A DNA stretch of 64,000 bases, taken from positions 62,001-126,000 of the forward strand of contig JAVBXN010000050.1 in the NCBI GenBank assembly GCA_030824515.1, given 5' to 3'. Numbering within the stretch: position 1 is the first letter of the stretch; every line of letters starts with the position of its first letter. Shown here piece by piece: positions 8,308-17,048 of the stretch. Origin of the DNA: Pelobacter sp. GTDB taxonomy: Bacteria; Desulfobacterota; Desulfuromonadia; Geobacterales; Pseudopelobacteraceae. Made by a program: the position numbers and the translations under genes. The notes under the pieces were generated by a model. That model was not told the origin of the DNA. It saw only the letters and a program-made list of their open reading frames with translations, and did no database searches.

Positions 8308-11300
8308 TTACAGATTTGTGTGGCACAGTGCGCAACCGGCGCCGCGGTCGGTTACCCATCGTGGACTGCTGTTGCCCCGTCCATTGTGGCAGACAATGTT
8401 GGAGCAGGTTTCACCGGCGAAACCGGCTGTTCCGGCATTAAGAGCGCGCTTGGATGTCTCGTAGGCGGCCAGGCCGGTCTTGTAGTTGCCGCCGTTACGT
8501 ATCCAGCCGTTGGTGGTGGCGTTGCCGGTGTAGTTGCCGTATGAATCCGGCCGGAGCTGGGCGCGGGTCTTGATAGTAACTGCCGCGAACTGTACGTTGA
8601 CGGAACCGTTGACGTGATTTCTCAGGTTGGAGAGATAGATCGCGCCGTTTGCCGCAGTATCAAGAGCGCCAGAGTGACAGACCAGACAGTCGGCCTTGTA
8701 CTTGTTGCCGGAGGTTGCAACAGTGCCGTTGTGGCAGATGTTACAGCTGATCGTGGTCGAGTAGGCCGGGTCGCCGTGGCCGGCAAGGACGCCCACATTT
8801 CCGGAAGCCGGAATCAGGCCGTTATTTGTCTTCAGCGTCAGCGTATCGTAGTGCAGGCCGGCGTCATGTGCATTATGAGCAACGTCGTTAGGCGAGTTGC
8901 CATGGCACTTGGTGCAACGGTTGCTTACGGTGTAGGGAGTATTCCATGCACCCGTCGCCAGATATGCGCCTTTGCCATCCGAGTGACAGTATGCGTTGGA
9001 ACAGTCGGTGGTAAGGCCGGTGGTTGCATTGCGTGTCCAGGTGGTGGTTTTGCTCCTCATGGTACCGCCGCCGGCTACCGAGTTAAGCTCCAGGTTAACG
9101 GTACCATCAGCATGGGTTGTATTCAAAAGCGGATGACAGATTGAACAACCGAAACCGTAGTTGGCAAGGGTCGTTGCATTGGTATCGCCGGATGAAGGCG
9201 AGATGTTGGCGGTCATGTTCAGGTACGCGGTCAGGCCACGGGCCAGGTACGCGCCGGTGTGTTTGGCGTGTGCGCCGGTGGAGAGGGTGCCGTGACAGGA
9301 TGCACAGGTCAGGTTTGTAGCTCCCCACTGTACCGCGACAGCATTGTTATAGTGGCAGCTGATGTTCGAACAGCTTGAGTTGGCGGCCTTGTAGAAGGTC
9401 TTGCCGCCACCGGCGGTGAAGTTATTGAACTGGTTGATGTGCTGACTGCTGGCGATGATCGAAGTACCGTTGGATGTGGTCTTCGAGTGACAGTAGACGC
9501 AGGAGGCCGCGGCAGCCGCCGGACTCGATTGCGGCACGTGCTTCTGATGCGAGTTGGCGGTTGCGGTGCCTGCGCCGCCGTTGGTGTAGTTCGGTTCACC
9601 GGCCTGGCTGGTGAATGCGCCCGGGCCATAGCCGTGACAGCCTTTGCAAGTGAGGGTCGTGGTGGCAACACCCCAGCGCTTGCCACCGGTCATGTTGCGG
9701 TATGCCAGCGGTGCACTCAGGTTACCTGAGCTGTGGCAGTAGACGTTGCCGCAGGTCAGCTGGGTTGCAACAGTCATGAACTTGCCGGCCTTGGCGCCGG
9801 AGTAGTCGATCAGTTTGTTGATATGCTTTGTGCGGTCTGTAAGTACGGTGTTGCTGCTGACAGTCTTGATATGGCAGTCGGCACAGCCGAGATACAGGTT
9901 GACGGTTGCATTGTTGACATGTGCTGCGTGCGGAGCCGACAGTGTGTTGCCGGTCGTTCCGTTGCCATGGCACTTGACGCAGTCGGTGCTGGCGGTAGTA
10001 GCCCAGCTGACGACCGAGCCGGCGGCAAAAGCGGCGCCTTTCTGACCGTTACTGTGACAGTAGGTGTTGTTACAGCCGGTGCCGGTACCGGTGGTCCAGT
10101 TGTAAGTAGTGTTATCAGCGGTACCACCGACAACCGTATTGGCAGCATAAGCTGCCAAAGAACCTTTTCCGGCTGCGGTATAGCGGAAGAAGACGTTACC
10201 GGCCTGAACGGCGCTGACGGCGCCCTGGGCATGGGCTACGGTTGCATTGTTCGGATCGTGGCAGGCGGCGCAACCGAAACGGTAGACACCACCCACACCA
10301 GACGTGCTCAGGTTGCCGGAAATGACATCGAAGCGTGCCTGTACCGCGGTACCGACATGTATCTTGTGAGCGTTGTTGCTGAAACCGGTATCGCTTGACA
10401 GCGCACTGTGACAGCTGTTGCAGGCCAGAGCAGCGGCGCCCCAGACAGGAGATCCTCCGCCGTGGCAATAGGTGGCGGAACAGGTCTTGTTGGACTTGTT
10501 ATATGTTCCGGAGAAGTTGGTAAAAGTATTCGGTCGCTTGAGTCGCGCATCTATGTTGCCATCGATATGATCGACACTTCCAGCCAATATCGTTGTTCCG
10601 GTTGCGGAAGCCGTCAGGCGGTGACAATACTGACAGGAGGTTTGTGCAGTAGCCAGCACGGAACCGACGTGCTTCTGGTGGCTGTTGGATGCCGGCTGAT
10701 TTGCGCCGGTATTGGCATAGTTAGGCTCACCGGCTGTGCTGGTGAAACCGCCGCTGTTGGTGCCGTGGCACGCTTTGCATGAGAGCGCTGCTGCTGCCGT
10801 GGTCCATGCCGGAGGTGCCACGTTGTTGTTCACCGCGCTGCCGATCTTGCCGTTACTATGGCAGTAGAAAGAGGTACACGATGCAAGGCGGCCGGCCCTG
10901 GCGCCGGAGTAGTTGATCAGTGTGTTGACATGCCTGGTGCGGTCGCTGATGGTTGTATTGTTGCTTACAACGGCGGAATGGCAATCCACGCAACCGAAGT
11001 TGGTGCCGAGGTAGGCGGCATTGTTGACATGTTTGTCATGACGTCCCGAGAGGGCGGTTCCGGCACTACCGTTGGTGGTGGCATTGCCGTGGCATGAGGT
11101 ACATGTCAGCGGAGTGTTGTTCCAGGCCTGGGCTGCGACATAGGTCTTGCCGGTTGCCCTGCCGTCACTATGGCAAGCCACGGAGCCGCAGGTTCCTGCT
11201 GCGGAACCGGGCAGAGTGTTGTTGGCTGTGTAAGTACCGCCGTAGGTCGCGCTGATATCGACGTTTTTCTGGAAGTTGGCGTGCTTGGCGGTCTGGTTGA

Positions 11301-12708
11301 TGGTCGTATTGGTAGATGCCGTCAGGCTGTGGCAGTCGGCACATCCGATATTGTACATCGATGAAGCATAACCGCCCACGTGGCGACGATGTGCCACGGA
11401 TGTAATCTGACGCTGAATAGAGTTGTTGGTGGAATCACCGCCGTGGCAGGCACTGCAGGCACGCACTCCGCTGGGAAGCACGAAGGCTGCGGTCCAGCTC
11501 GGTGTAGACATGGTTTTATAAACCGCTGCGGTATAGTTGCTACCGCTACGCCCCTGGCTGTGGCAGTAGGTGTTGCTGCAGTAGGCGTTCGCCGGCACTG
11601 CGCTTGCTGCCCGTGTGTAAGGTGTTGCTGCGCCGAGATAAGTACCGCTGACGGCGCCGGACAGGTTCTGGAAAGATATATTAACGTTCTTGTCTACATG
11701 GTTTGCAACGGTTGCAATGGTCATGCTGTTGGAAACGGTTGCCGCATGGCACTTTCTGCAGTTGATATTATAGTTTGAACCGGTTCCGCCGACATGCTTG
11801 AGATGTTTGGCGGTCAGAGTAGTTGTCGCTGTGTTTGAATCATGACATCCGGCACAGGTTAGTGTATTGCCCCAGGTTGCGGCAACCTTGGGTGCGGCGT
11901 AACCGCTGCTGAGAGTGCCGGGGCTGTGGCAGTATGTAGAAGAACAGGAACCGGTTGCGCTGATTCCGGCGCTCGGCAGGAAATTGCTGCCGGTACGGCC
12001 ACCGGTGTATGTGCCGCCCAGGTTGGGAGCAGCGGCAAAAGTCAATGCGATCGGCATCTTGCCGCTGGAAGCATGCTGAAATGCAGCTGTTCCAGCCATG
12101 GCATTGTAATCGGGGTGGCATTTTGCGCAGGCGGTCTGGGTGCCGCCACCCGCGGTGATGTGCTTGGCATGGTTACCGGAGGTCAGGCCGGTTGAAGCGT
12201 GACACTGTGCGCAGTTGGCATCATTGTTATTGGCTGTTTTAGTGCTCGACCAGGTTGTGGCCTGTCCCCATGTTGGTGTAGCGGTTTCAAAGTGACAGTT
12301 CACGTTGGAACAGTTAGATAATGTCGGTGTCGCAGACTGGGTAAATGACACGCCTTTGTTATACTTGGCGGCCGCGCCCATTCTGGAGTTGTGAATGACA
12401 CCGGTCATGTTGATATAGTTCACGCCGGCAACCGAAGTTTTCATACTATGGCTGTATTCCGAGGCGCCTACCGTATTATGGCATGACTGGCAATTGTTCA
12501 CGCTGAAATGCGTGCTGTGATTGCCGGCAAATGCGCCTGTACCGGTGTTTCTGGTTGCCGAGTCGGCCGGAGGATAGCCGTGACAATCGGTACAACTGGC
12601 AACAGTGCCGGTGGCAGCAACTGCATTGCCAGGAAGGGCCAAGGGGATCAGCATCAGCATAAACAAGGTAAAGGCTGTGCATACTCCCGATTTGGTGTGA
12701 AATTTCAT
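8308..12708 (-). CDS. Giant multihaem c-type cytochrome, 24 CXXCH plus 11 CX4CH sites
   Basis: 1466 residues from the ATG at 12708, chosen because AAGGAG precedes it by 6 bases and a clean signal peptide follows (MKFHTKSGVCTAFTLFMLML, cleavage near NAVAA); an upstream ATG at 12759 is not supported. I count 24 CXXCH and 11 CX4CH sites (CSNVNCH, CSSTYCH, CSNTYCH, CGSVACH, CTSFYCH, CSATYCH, CNNTYCH, CGNVYCH, CSNISCH, CSNAYCH, CSNIVCH), so up to 35 haems. The sites recur as CX4CH...CXXCH...H..HV...CXXCH units of roughly 90-130 residues, matching the Geobacter CxxxxCH...CXXCH family (GSu_C4xC__C2xCH). It is exported and probably extracellular, serving long-range electron transfer. Preceded by the 27-haem gene (64 bases) and followed by the 11-haem gene. 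Confidence 0.93.
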   Translation of the reverse strand: MKFHTKSGVCTAFTLFMLMLIPLALPGNAVAATGTVASCTDCHGYPPADSATRNTGTGAFAGNHSTHFSVNNCQSCHNTVGASEYSHSMKTSVAGVNYINMTGVIHNSRMGAAAKYNKGVSFTQSATPTLSNCSNVNCHFETATPTWGQATTWSSTKTANNNDANCAQCHASTGLTSGNHAKHITAGGGTQTACAKCHPDYNAMAGTAAFQHASSGKMPIALTFAAAPNLGGTYTGGRTGSNFLPSAGISATGSCSSTYCHSPGTLSSGYAAPKVAATWGNTLTCAGCHDSNTATTTLTAKHLKHVGGTGSNYNINCRKCHAATVSNSMTIATVANHVDKNVNISFQNLSGAVSGTYLGAATPYTRAASAVPANAYCSNTYCHSQGRSGSNYTAAVYKTMSTPSWTAAFVLPSGVRACSACHGGDSTNNSIQRQITSVAHRRHVGGYASSMYNIGCADCHSLTASTNTTINQTAKHANFQKNVDISATYGGTYTANNTLPGSAAGTCGSVACHSDGRATGKTYVAAQAWNNTPLTCTSCHGNATTNGSAGTALSGRHDKHVNNAAYLGTNFGCVDCHSAVVSNNTTISDRTRHVNTLINYSGARAGRLASCTSFYCHSNGKIGSAVNNNVAPPAWTTAAAALSCKACHGTNSGGFTSTAGEPNYANTGANQPASNSHQKHVGSVLATAQTSCQYCHRLTASATGTTILAGSVDHIDGNIDARLKRPNTFTNFSGTYNKSNKTCSATYCHGGGSPVWGAAALACNSCHSALSSDTGFSNNAHKIHVGTAVQARFDVISGNLSTSGVGGVYRFGCAACHDPNNATVAHAQGAVSAVQAGNVFFRYTAAGKGSLAAYAANTVVGGTADNTTYNWTTGTGTGCNNTYCHSNGQKGAAFAAGSVVSWATTASTDCVKCHGNGTTGNTLSAPHAAHVNNATVNLYLGCADCHIKTVSSNTVLTDRTKHINKLIDYSGAKAGKFMTVATQLTCGNVYCHSSGNLSAPLAYRNMTGGKRWGVATTTLTCKGCHGYGPGAFTSQAGEPNYTNGGAGTATANSHQKHVPQSSPAAAAASCVYCHSKTTSNGTSIIASSQHINQFNNFTAGGGKTFYKAANSSCSNISCHYNNAVAVQWGATNLTCASCHGTLSTGAHAKHTGAYLARGLTAYLNMTANISPSSGDTNATTLANYGFGCSICHPLLNTTHADGTVNLELNSVAGGGTMRSKTTTWTRNATTGLTTDCSNAYCHSDGKGAYLATGAWNTPYTVSNRCTKCHGNSPNDVAHNAHDAGLHYDTLTLKTNNGLIPASGNVGVLAGHGDPAYSTTISCNICHNGTVATSGNKYKADCLVCHSGALDTAANGAIYLSNLRNHVNGSVNVQFAAVTIKTRAQLRPDSYGNYTGNATTNGWIRNGGNYKTGLAAYETSKRALNAGTAGFAGETCSNIVCHNGRGNSSPRWVTDRGAGCALCHTNL

Positions 12709-12772
12709 AACAAACTCCTTGTACAGAGCATTTATAGGTGATTTGAACCGTGTCATCAAAAAGCTCCTCTTC

Positions 12773-15700
12773 CTACTTCCAGGTTGGCGATGCCTTGAAG
12801 TGGCAGCTTACATTCGAACAGCTGAATGACGGGTTGTAGTTGGTATTGTCAAGCGTGCCGGTGCTGTTGAACTTGAATGAATCCTGGACATCAATACTGG
12901 CGTTGGCAGATGTTGTATGGCCGCCGTCAAATATGGTCTGGCTGCCGTTGAAGTGGCAGGCGGCACAGGCCATCGTATTGTTGGAAGTACCGGCGAAACC
13001 GTCACCTGCAGGTTTTGCGGATGCTACCGTGATATGAGACTGGTGAGCATTGGTGGCCGGCGGGTAACCGTGGCAACCGTCACAAGCACCGCCGCCGCCC
13101 GGTTTGAAGGCATAGCCGGTAGCTTTGTGGCTGTGGCAACTCAGGCAGCGCTTGTTGTTGCCCATGTGTCCCCAGCTGCCACTGAAGGTCCCTACATAGA
13201 CACCGGTCGAGGAGGTGTAGTTCCTGTAAACCTTGGTGTTGGTATGGCAGACCTGGCAGATACCGGTGCGACTGGCGTTGACGAAACCGGTTGTCATGTT
13301 GCTGAAGTTGACGGTTTTGACAGCTGCTCCGCGGCCGTTGCCGGTGTAGACATTGAAGGTCTTCTTGAGCATGACCTTGTTGGATGTGCCGTGCACATCG
13401 TGACAGGATACACACTGCGATATGGTCGGCAGCGTCTTGTCGGTAACATGCGACAGGAAGTTCATCTTGTTGACGTCCGTCACCACGCCCCGTCCGCCGT
13501 TGGCGCCGTCATTGTGGCAGTCGATACAGAGCTTGTCGGCGCTATAGGTTGCATTCAGGCCGGACAGGTTGGAGAACACACGTGCCCCGCGATACGATCC
13601 GGTAGCGGTCAGGCTGCCGTCGATATGTTTGCTGTTGGCGTTGTGGCAATCGTTGCAGACGATCGAAACGAATGCGCCATGGCCACGGTTGGTAAATGTG
13701 GAGTAGGACTTGTATGGAGCCTGGACACCACCGGTTGCATTATAGGTCGACCAGGAACGGTTTGCCGCAACCTCGGTGCTGCCGTTGCCCATGCCGCTGT
13801 GACAGGACTGGCAGGAGAGGCGGGCCGGGTTGGTCCAGGTCGGTGTGGACTGCGCGTGGCAGTTGAGGCAGTAGGTTGCTCCGCTGTTCTTGGAGATGGA
13901 ACCATCGACGTGCGTACCGACCAGTTCACCTGTATATACGTGGCAGGCGTTGCAAGTGGCGTTGGTGTTGCGCTTGGGACCATAGCTGCTGGAGATATGG
14001 GTGAAGTGCGCATTGCTGGACATGATGCCGAAGCCGGTGTTGACCGCGGTCAAGTGGCAGGTTCCGCACTTGCCGCTGTTGCGATCGCTCCAGGTTACTG
14101 TGACCAGTGCGGGAGCGCCCTTGCCATTGGAATGGCAGGCTGAGGTGGTGCAGGTTGTGCCGTTCCATGATGTCCCGGCGGCGCTACCACTGAAGCTGAG
14201 ATCACGCACACCGTTTACGTGAGCAGGATAGCTGGATATCACAGAATTGTCGCTGACAGTAGAGTTATGACAGAATTTGCAATTAATAGCTTTACCTGTT
14301 GAGGTATTGTTACTTACATGGCGGAAGTGCGATCCGGTTGAGAGATTGTTGAAGGTCGCGTTGACACCGTTGTGGCAAGCCACGCAGCGTCCGTTACCGG
14401 CATTGATGATTGATCCGCGCACACCGGCGGCCCAGGACACGGTCTTGGCCTTCGTCAAGACTGCGGTACCGTAGCTGTGGCAGTACATGTTTGAACAGGT
14501 TGATGTACCTGCTCCGGGTGTGAATACGGTAGCCGGAGAAAGCGTTCCTGCGGCGTTAAAAGGAACATCCTGGTAACCCTGGTTCAAGTGTGTAACATCA
14601 GTCTTGTTATGGCACTGTGAACAACCAAACGAATAAGGCTTGCCGGCAGAGTGAGTTGGATGACCGGCGGTGGACTCATTCTTGTAGGCGACATTTGGTT
14701 GCAGGTAGCTTCTCTGGGATACGCCCAGACGTGAGCTGTAAACCGCATAGCCTTTTGACATGATCGGGTTCAGCGCTGTTCCGTAATTGATGTTACCGGC
14801 AACGGTGTGCTCTGGAGGCGAACCGTGGCAGCTGGTACATCCTTCTGGTGGTTTGGTTGCATGCAGGGAAGCATGGCAGGCTGTACATTCATCTTTATTC
14901 GATGTTGTTGTGTGCTCCTGCACTGAAGACGGCAAACTATGACAAGCCTGGCAGACACCTGTACCAGTGGCGTTCTTTAAAGGCGCGGTGCTGGAGGTGC
15001 TGGTCAGGAATGCCTTGCGACGGTATGAATTTAGTTTAACACCTGCAGAGTAGTTGACATAACGGCGCAGCATGTAGACGTTCGGTATGGCATTGTCGCC
15101 GCCCAGCGCGACATCTTCCGGTTTCAAATACTCAACGTGGCCGGAGTGGCAGTCAACACACTGGATCGGGTTAGCAACGGTTTTGGAACCGGCATAGACC
15201 TGATGGTTAGGCCTGTTATGGCAGTTGGTACAGATATTTACCGATGAGGCGTCAGCTGTCTTGCCGAATGTATCGGTGCGCAACAGCATGCCGCGCGAAG
15301 AGGACAGATTGGCCCAGGTGCCGCGGCCGTCGACGGTGCCGCTGTTGGAGTCGGCATAGTGGGTTGAATGGCAGGATGAACATTGAATCTTGCCGTTGAC
15401 CAGCTTCATGGCTGCGGTCGGGTTACCTGGATTAGCGTTTCTGGGTGGCACAAAATAATCGGTCGGGCTTGTAACAGCCTTGGAGGTTGCGGATGTGTAT
15501 CTGAAGTTGACCGGGTGCGATCCCAGCAGGTGACTTGAAGTATCACGAGTACGATGGCAGTCACGGCACATTTCATCATTGGAGTTCAATGAACGCAGGA
15601 AAGGAGCAGAGTTGGTAGTTGAAGAGCGTGCTATATGAACATTATGGCAACGAGCGCATGAAAGATTGGTTCCAAGTGTAGCCGGATTCATTTTAGGATC

Positions 15701-16054
15701 TGTAGGTCTGTTGGCGCCAGCTTGGGGAGCCACTTCCGAACCGGCCCAGTTATGGGATGTAAATGAAAGCTTCGCCGGTGCAACGCCTCCGGAGTAACCG
15801 TTAAACCGGTTATATATGTTGGCTGCATCGGACTGGTAAAATACCGAAGTGATATTTACGTTTGCAGACCCCGGTTTGTGGCAGGTCACACACATGTTAT
15901 TAAAGGAGGTTGAAGCCGTCACAGTCGCGTTGTGGCAACTGGAGCAACCCACTTGGGTAACATTAGTGTGAGGCGCTACAATTGCAATTGCCGAGAGTGG
16001 TATGACCAACAGCATGGCAACTGACAAGAGTATGAAGCTGATATTTTTTTTCAT
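12773..16054 (-). CDS. Multihaem c-type cytochrome, 24 CXXCH plus 3 CX4CH sites
   Basis: 1093 residues from the ATG at 16054, supported by AGGAG 6 bases upstream and a signal peptide (MKKNISFILLSVAMLLVIPL...AIAIV). I count 24 CXXCH and three CX4CH sites (CSNMYCH, CTTSACH, CSNVSCH), up to 27 haems. The N-terminal 500 residues are mainly of the doubled-CXXCH type (CARCHNVH, CSSCHSTH, CVDCHSGH, CVSCHDVHG); the CX4CH units lie in the C-terminal half and at the very end. The last 40 residues close on a CSNVSCHFKASPTW motif like one near the start of the next cytochrome (CSNVNCHFETATPTW), which suggests descent from a shared repeat. Gap of 33 bases to the upstream 4-haem gene and 64 to the downstream gene: clearly one operon. 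Confidence 0.93.
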   Translation of the reverse strand: MKKNISFILLSVAMLLVIPLSAIAIVAPHTNVTQVGCSSCHNATVTASTSFNNMCVTCHKPGSANVNITSVFYQSDAANIYNRFNGYSGGVAPAKLSFTSHNWAGSEVAPQAGANRPTDPKMNPATLGTNLSCARCHNVHIARSSTTNSAPFLRSLNSNDEMCRDCHRTRDTSSHLLGSHPVNFRYTSATSKAVTSPTDYFVPPRNANPGNPTAAMKLVNGKIQCSSCHSTHYADSNSGTVDGRGTWANLSSSRGMLLRTDTFGKTADASSVNICTNCHNRPNHQVYAGSKTVANPIQCVDCHSGHVEYLKPEDVALGGDNAIPNVYMLRRYVNYSAGVKLNSYRRKAFLTSTSSTAPLKNATGTGVCQACHSLPSSVQEHTTTSNKDECTACHASLHATKPPEGCTSCHGSPPEHTVAGNINYGTALNPIMSKGYAVYSSRLGVSQRSYLQPNVAYKNESTAGHPTHSAGKPYSFGCSQCHNKTDVTHLNQGYQDVPFNAAGTLSPATVFTPGAGTSTCSNMYCHSYGTAVLTKAKTVSWAAGVRGSIINAGNGRCVACHNGVNATFNNLSTGSHFRHVSNNTSTGKAINCKFCHNSTVSDNSVISSYPAHVNGVRDLSFSGSAAGTSWNGTTCTTSACHSNGKGAPALVTVTWSDRNSGKCGTCHLTAVNTGFGIMSSNAHFTHISSSYGPKRNTNATCNACHVYTGELVGTHVDGSISKNSGATYCLNCHAQSTPTWTNPARLSCQSCHSGMGNGSTEVAANRSWSTYNATGGVQAPYKSYSTFTNRGHGAFVSIVCNDCHNANSKHIDGSLTATGSYRGARVFSNLSGLNATYSADKLCIDCHNDGANGGRGVVTDVNKMNFLSHVTDKTLPTISQCVSCHDVHGTSNKVMLKKTFNVYTGNGRGAAVKTVNFSNMTTGFVNASRTGICQVCHTNTKVYRNYTSSTGVYVGTFSGSWGHMGNNKRCLSCHSHKATGYAFKPGGGGACDGCHGYPPATNAHQSHITVASAKPAGDGFAGTSNNTMACAACHFNGSQTIFDGGHTTSANASIDVQDSFKFNSTGTLDNTNYNPSFSCSNVSCHFKASPTWK

Positions 16055-16087
16055 GGCTCGCTCCTGGTACGCTATCTTCAATGTGTA

Positions 16088-17008
16088 CTATTTAATGTGA
16101 CAGCCTTTGCACAAATTACTGCCGGTGTTGGAAATACTTAAAAAAGGTGTTTTTGCTTTCTGGGTTGCTGTTGCAACGAGCGGAGTGGTTATATCAGTAT
16201 CAAAATACACCCTGGTGCTTCCGGCCAAGCCGGAACCATAGTACACGTGTGGATTGTGGCAGCTTGAACACTCTACTCTATTGGTCGGTCCGAACAGCCG
16301 TATACCCGTATCAGGAGAGGCCTTTAATCCGGCGGCGTCCTGTGCCTGGGCAGCTGTATAAGAAAAACCGATCGGATGGTCATCGGTTAGATTGGTACCG
16401 GCAAGTGATGCGGCCAGGGTAGGAATGCTACCGTCAGCCGAACGCTCAGCACCAAGGTTGGGATAGTTGTAGCTGGTAAATCCACCGGACCACTGCTGGC
16501 CGAGGGCAAAAGCGCCTGATCCGGAAAATGTGCCGTCAATGTCGACAACTGCATCGCCGTTAACATCGGTACTGTCACGATAGCTTGAATTATGCAGGAC
16601 GTTAATTGCGGTCTTTCCATCATGACAGCTCAAACAGATCATTGACTCGCTGTTGGCTGTGATTTTTGCCGCCTTGGCAGTTGAAGTCAGAGTCTTGGAA
16701 GAGGTGTACAACCGGTAACTGTTTTCAATTCCCGGTGTATAAGCTTTATTCCACAAAGGCTTCGATGGTGAGGCATTATGGGGAGTATGGCAGAAAACGC
16801 ATACCTGGTCGGCCTGTCCCGAGGCACTGGCGGCATAGTTACGCCCTTCTCCCGCCAGACCGTCGGCTATCAGGGTATTGTTTGACAGGTTATGAACCGT
16901 GTAGCGCACATCGGTTACGGTTGACGCATCAGGCAAAGCAAAAACGATGCTTGATGTCAGCATTACAGCTGAAAGGACCGAAAGGACGTTAATTGTTCTT
17001 GATACCAT
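16088..17008 (-). CDS. Secreted tetrahaem c-type cytochrome
   Basis: 306 residues from the ATG at 17008, which has GAGGTG 6 bases upstream; a GTG at 17017 is possible but would overlap that site. The signal peptide is VSRTINVLSVLSAVMLTSSIVFA. Four CXXCH sites: CVFCHTPHN, CLSCHDGK, CSSCHNPH and CKGCHIK, the last ending the protein. The CXXCH-TPHN and SCHDGK contexts are those of small soluble periplasmic cytochromes of metal and sulphate reducers. Of the cytochromes in this operon it is nearest the promoter and has the fewest haems, so it could be the periplasmic electron donor to the larger proteins (inference). Confidence 0.88.
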   Translation of the reverse strand: MVSRTINVLSVLSAVMLTSSIVFALPDASTVTDVRYTVHNLSNNTLIADGLAGEGRNYAASASGQADQVCVFCHTPHNASPSKPLWNKAYTPGIENSYRLYTSSKTLTSTAKAAKITANSESMICLSCHDGKTAINVLHNSSYRDSTDVNGDAVVDIDGTFSGSGAFALGQQWSGGFTSYNYPNLGAERSADGSIPTLAASLAGTNLTDDHPIGFSYTAAQAQDAAGLKASPDTGIRLFGPTNRVECSSCHNPHVYYGSGLAGSTRVYFDTDITTPLVATATQKAKTPFLSISNTGSNLCKGCHIK

Positions 17009-17048
17009 AGACCTCACCTCTAAATGTCATTGACATGAAAATTACGCA

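Noticed and set aside
12917-14143. Plus-strand open frame of 408 codons
   Set aside because: Antisense to the 27-haem gene, with Ala/Val/Gly-rich composition typical of the mirror of Thr/Ser/Asn/Cys codons.
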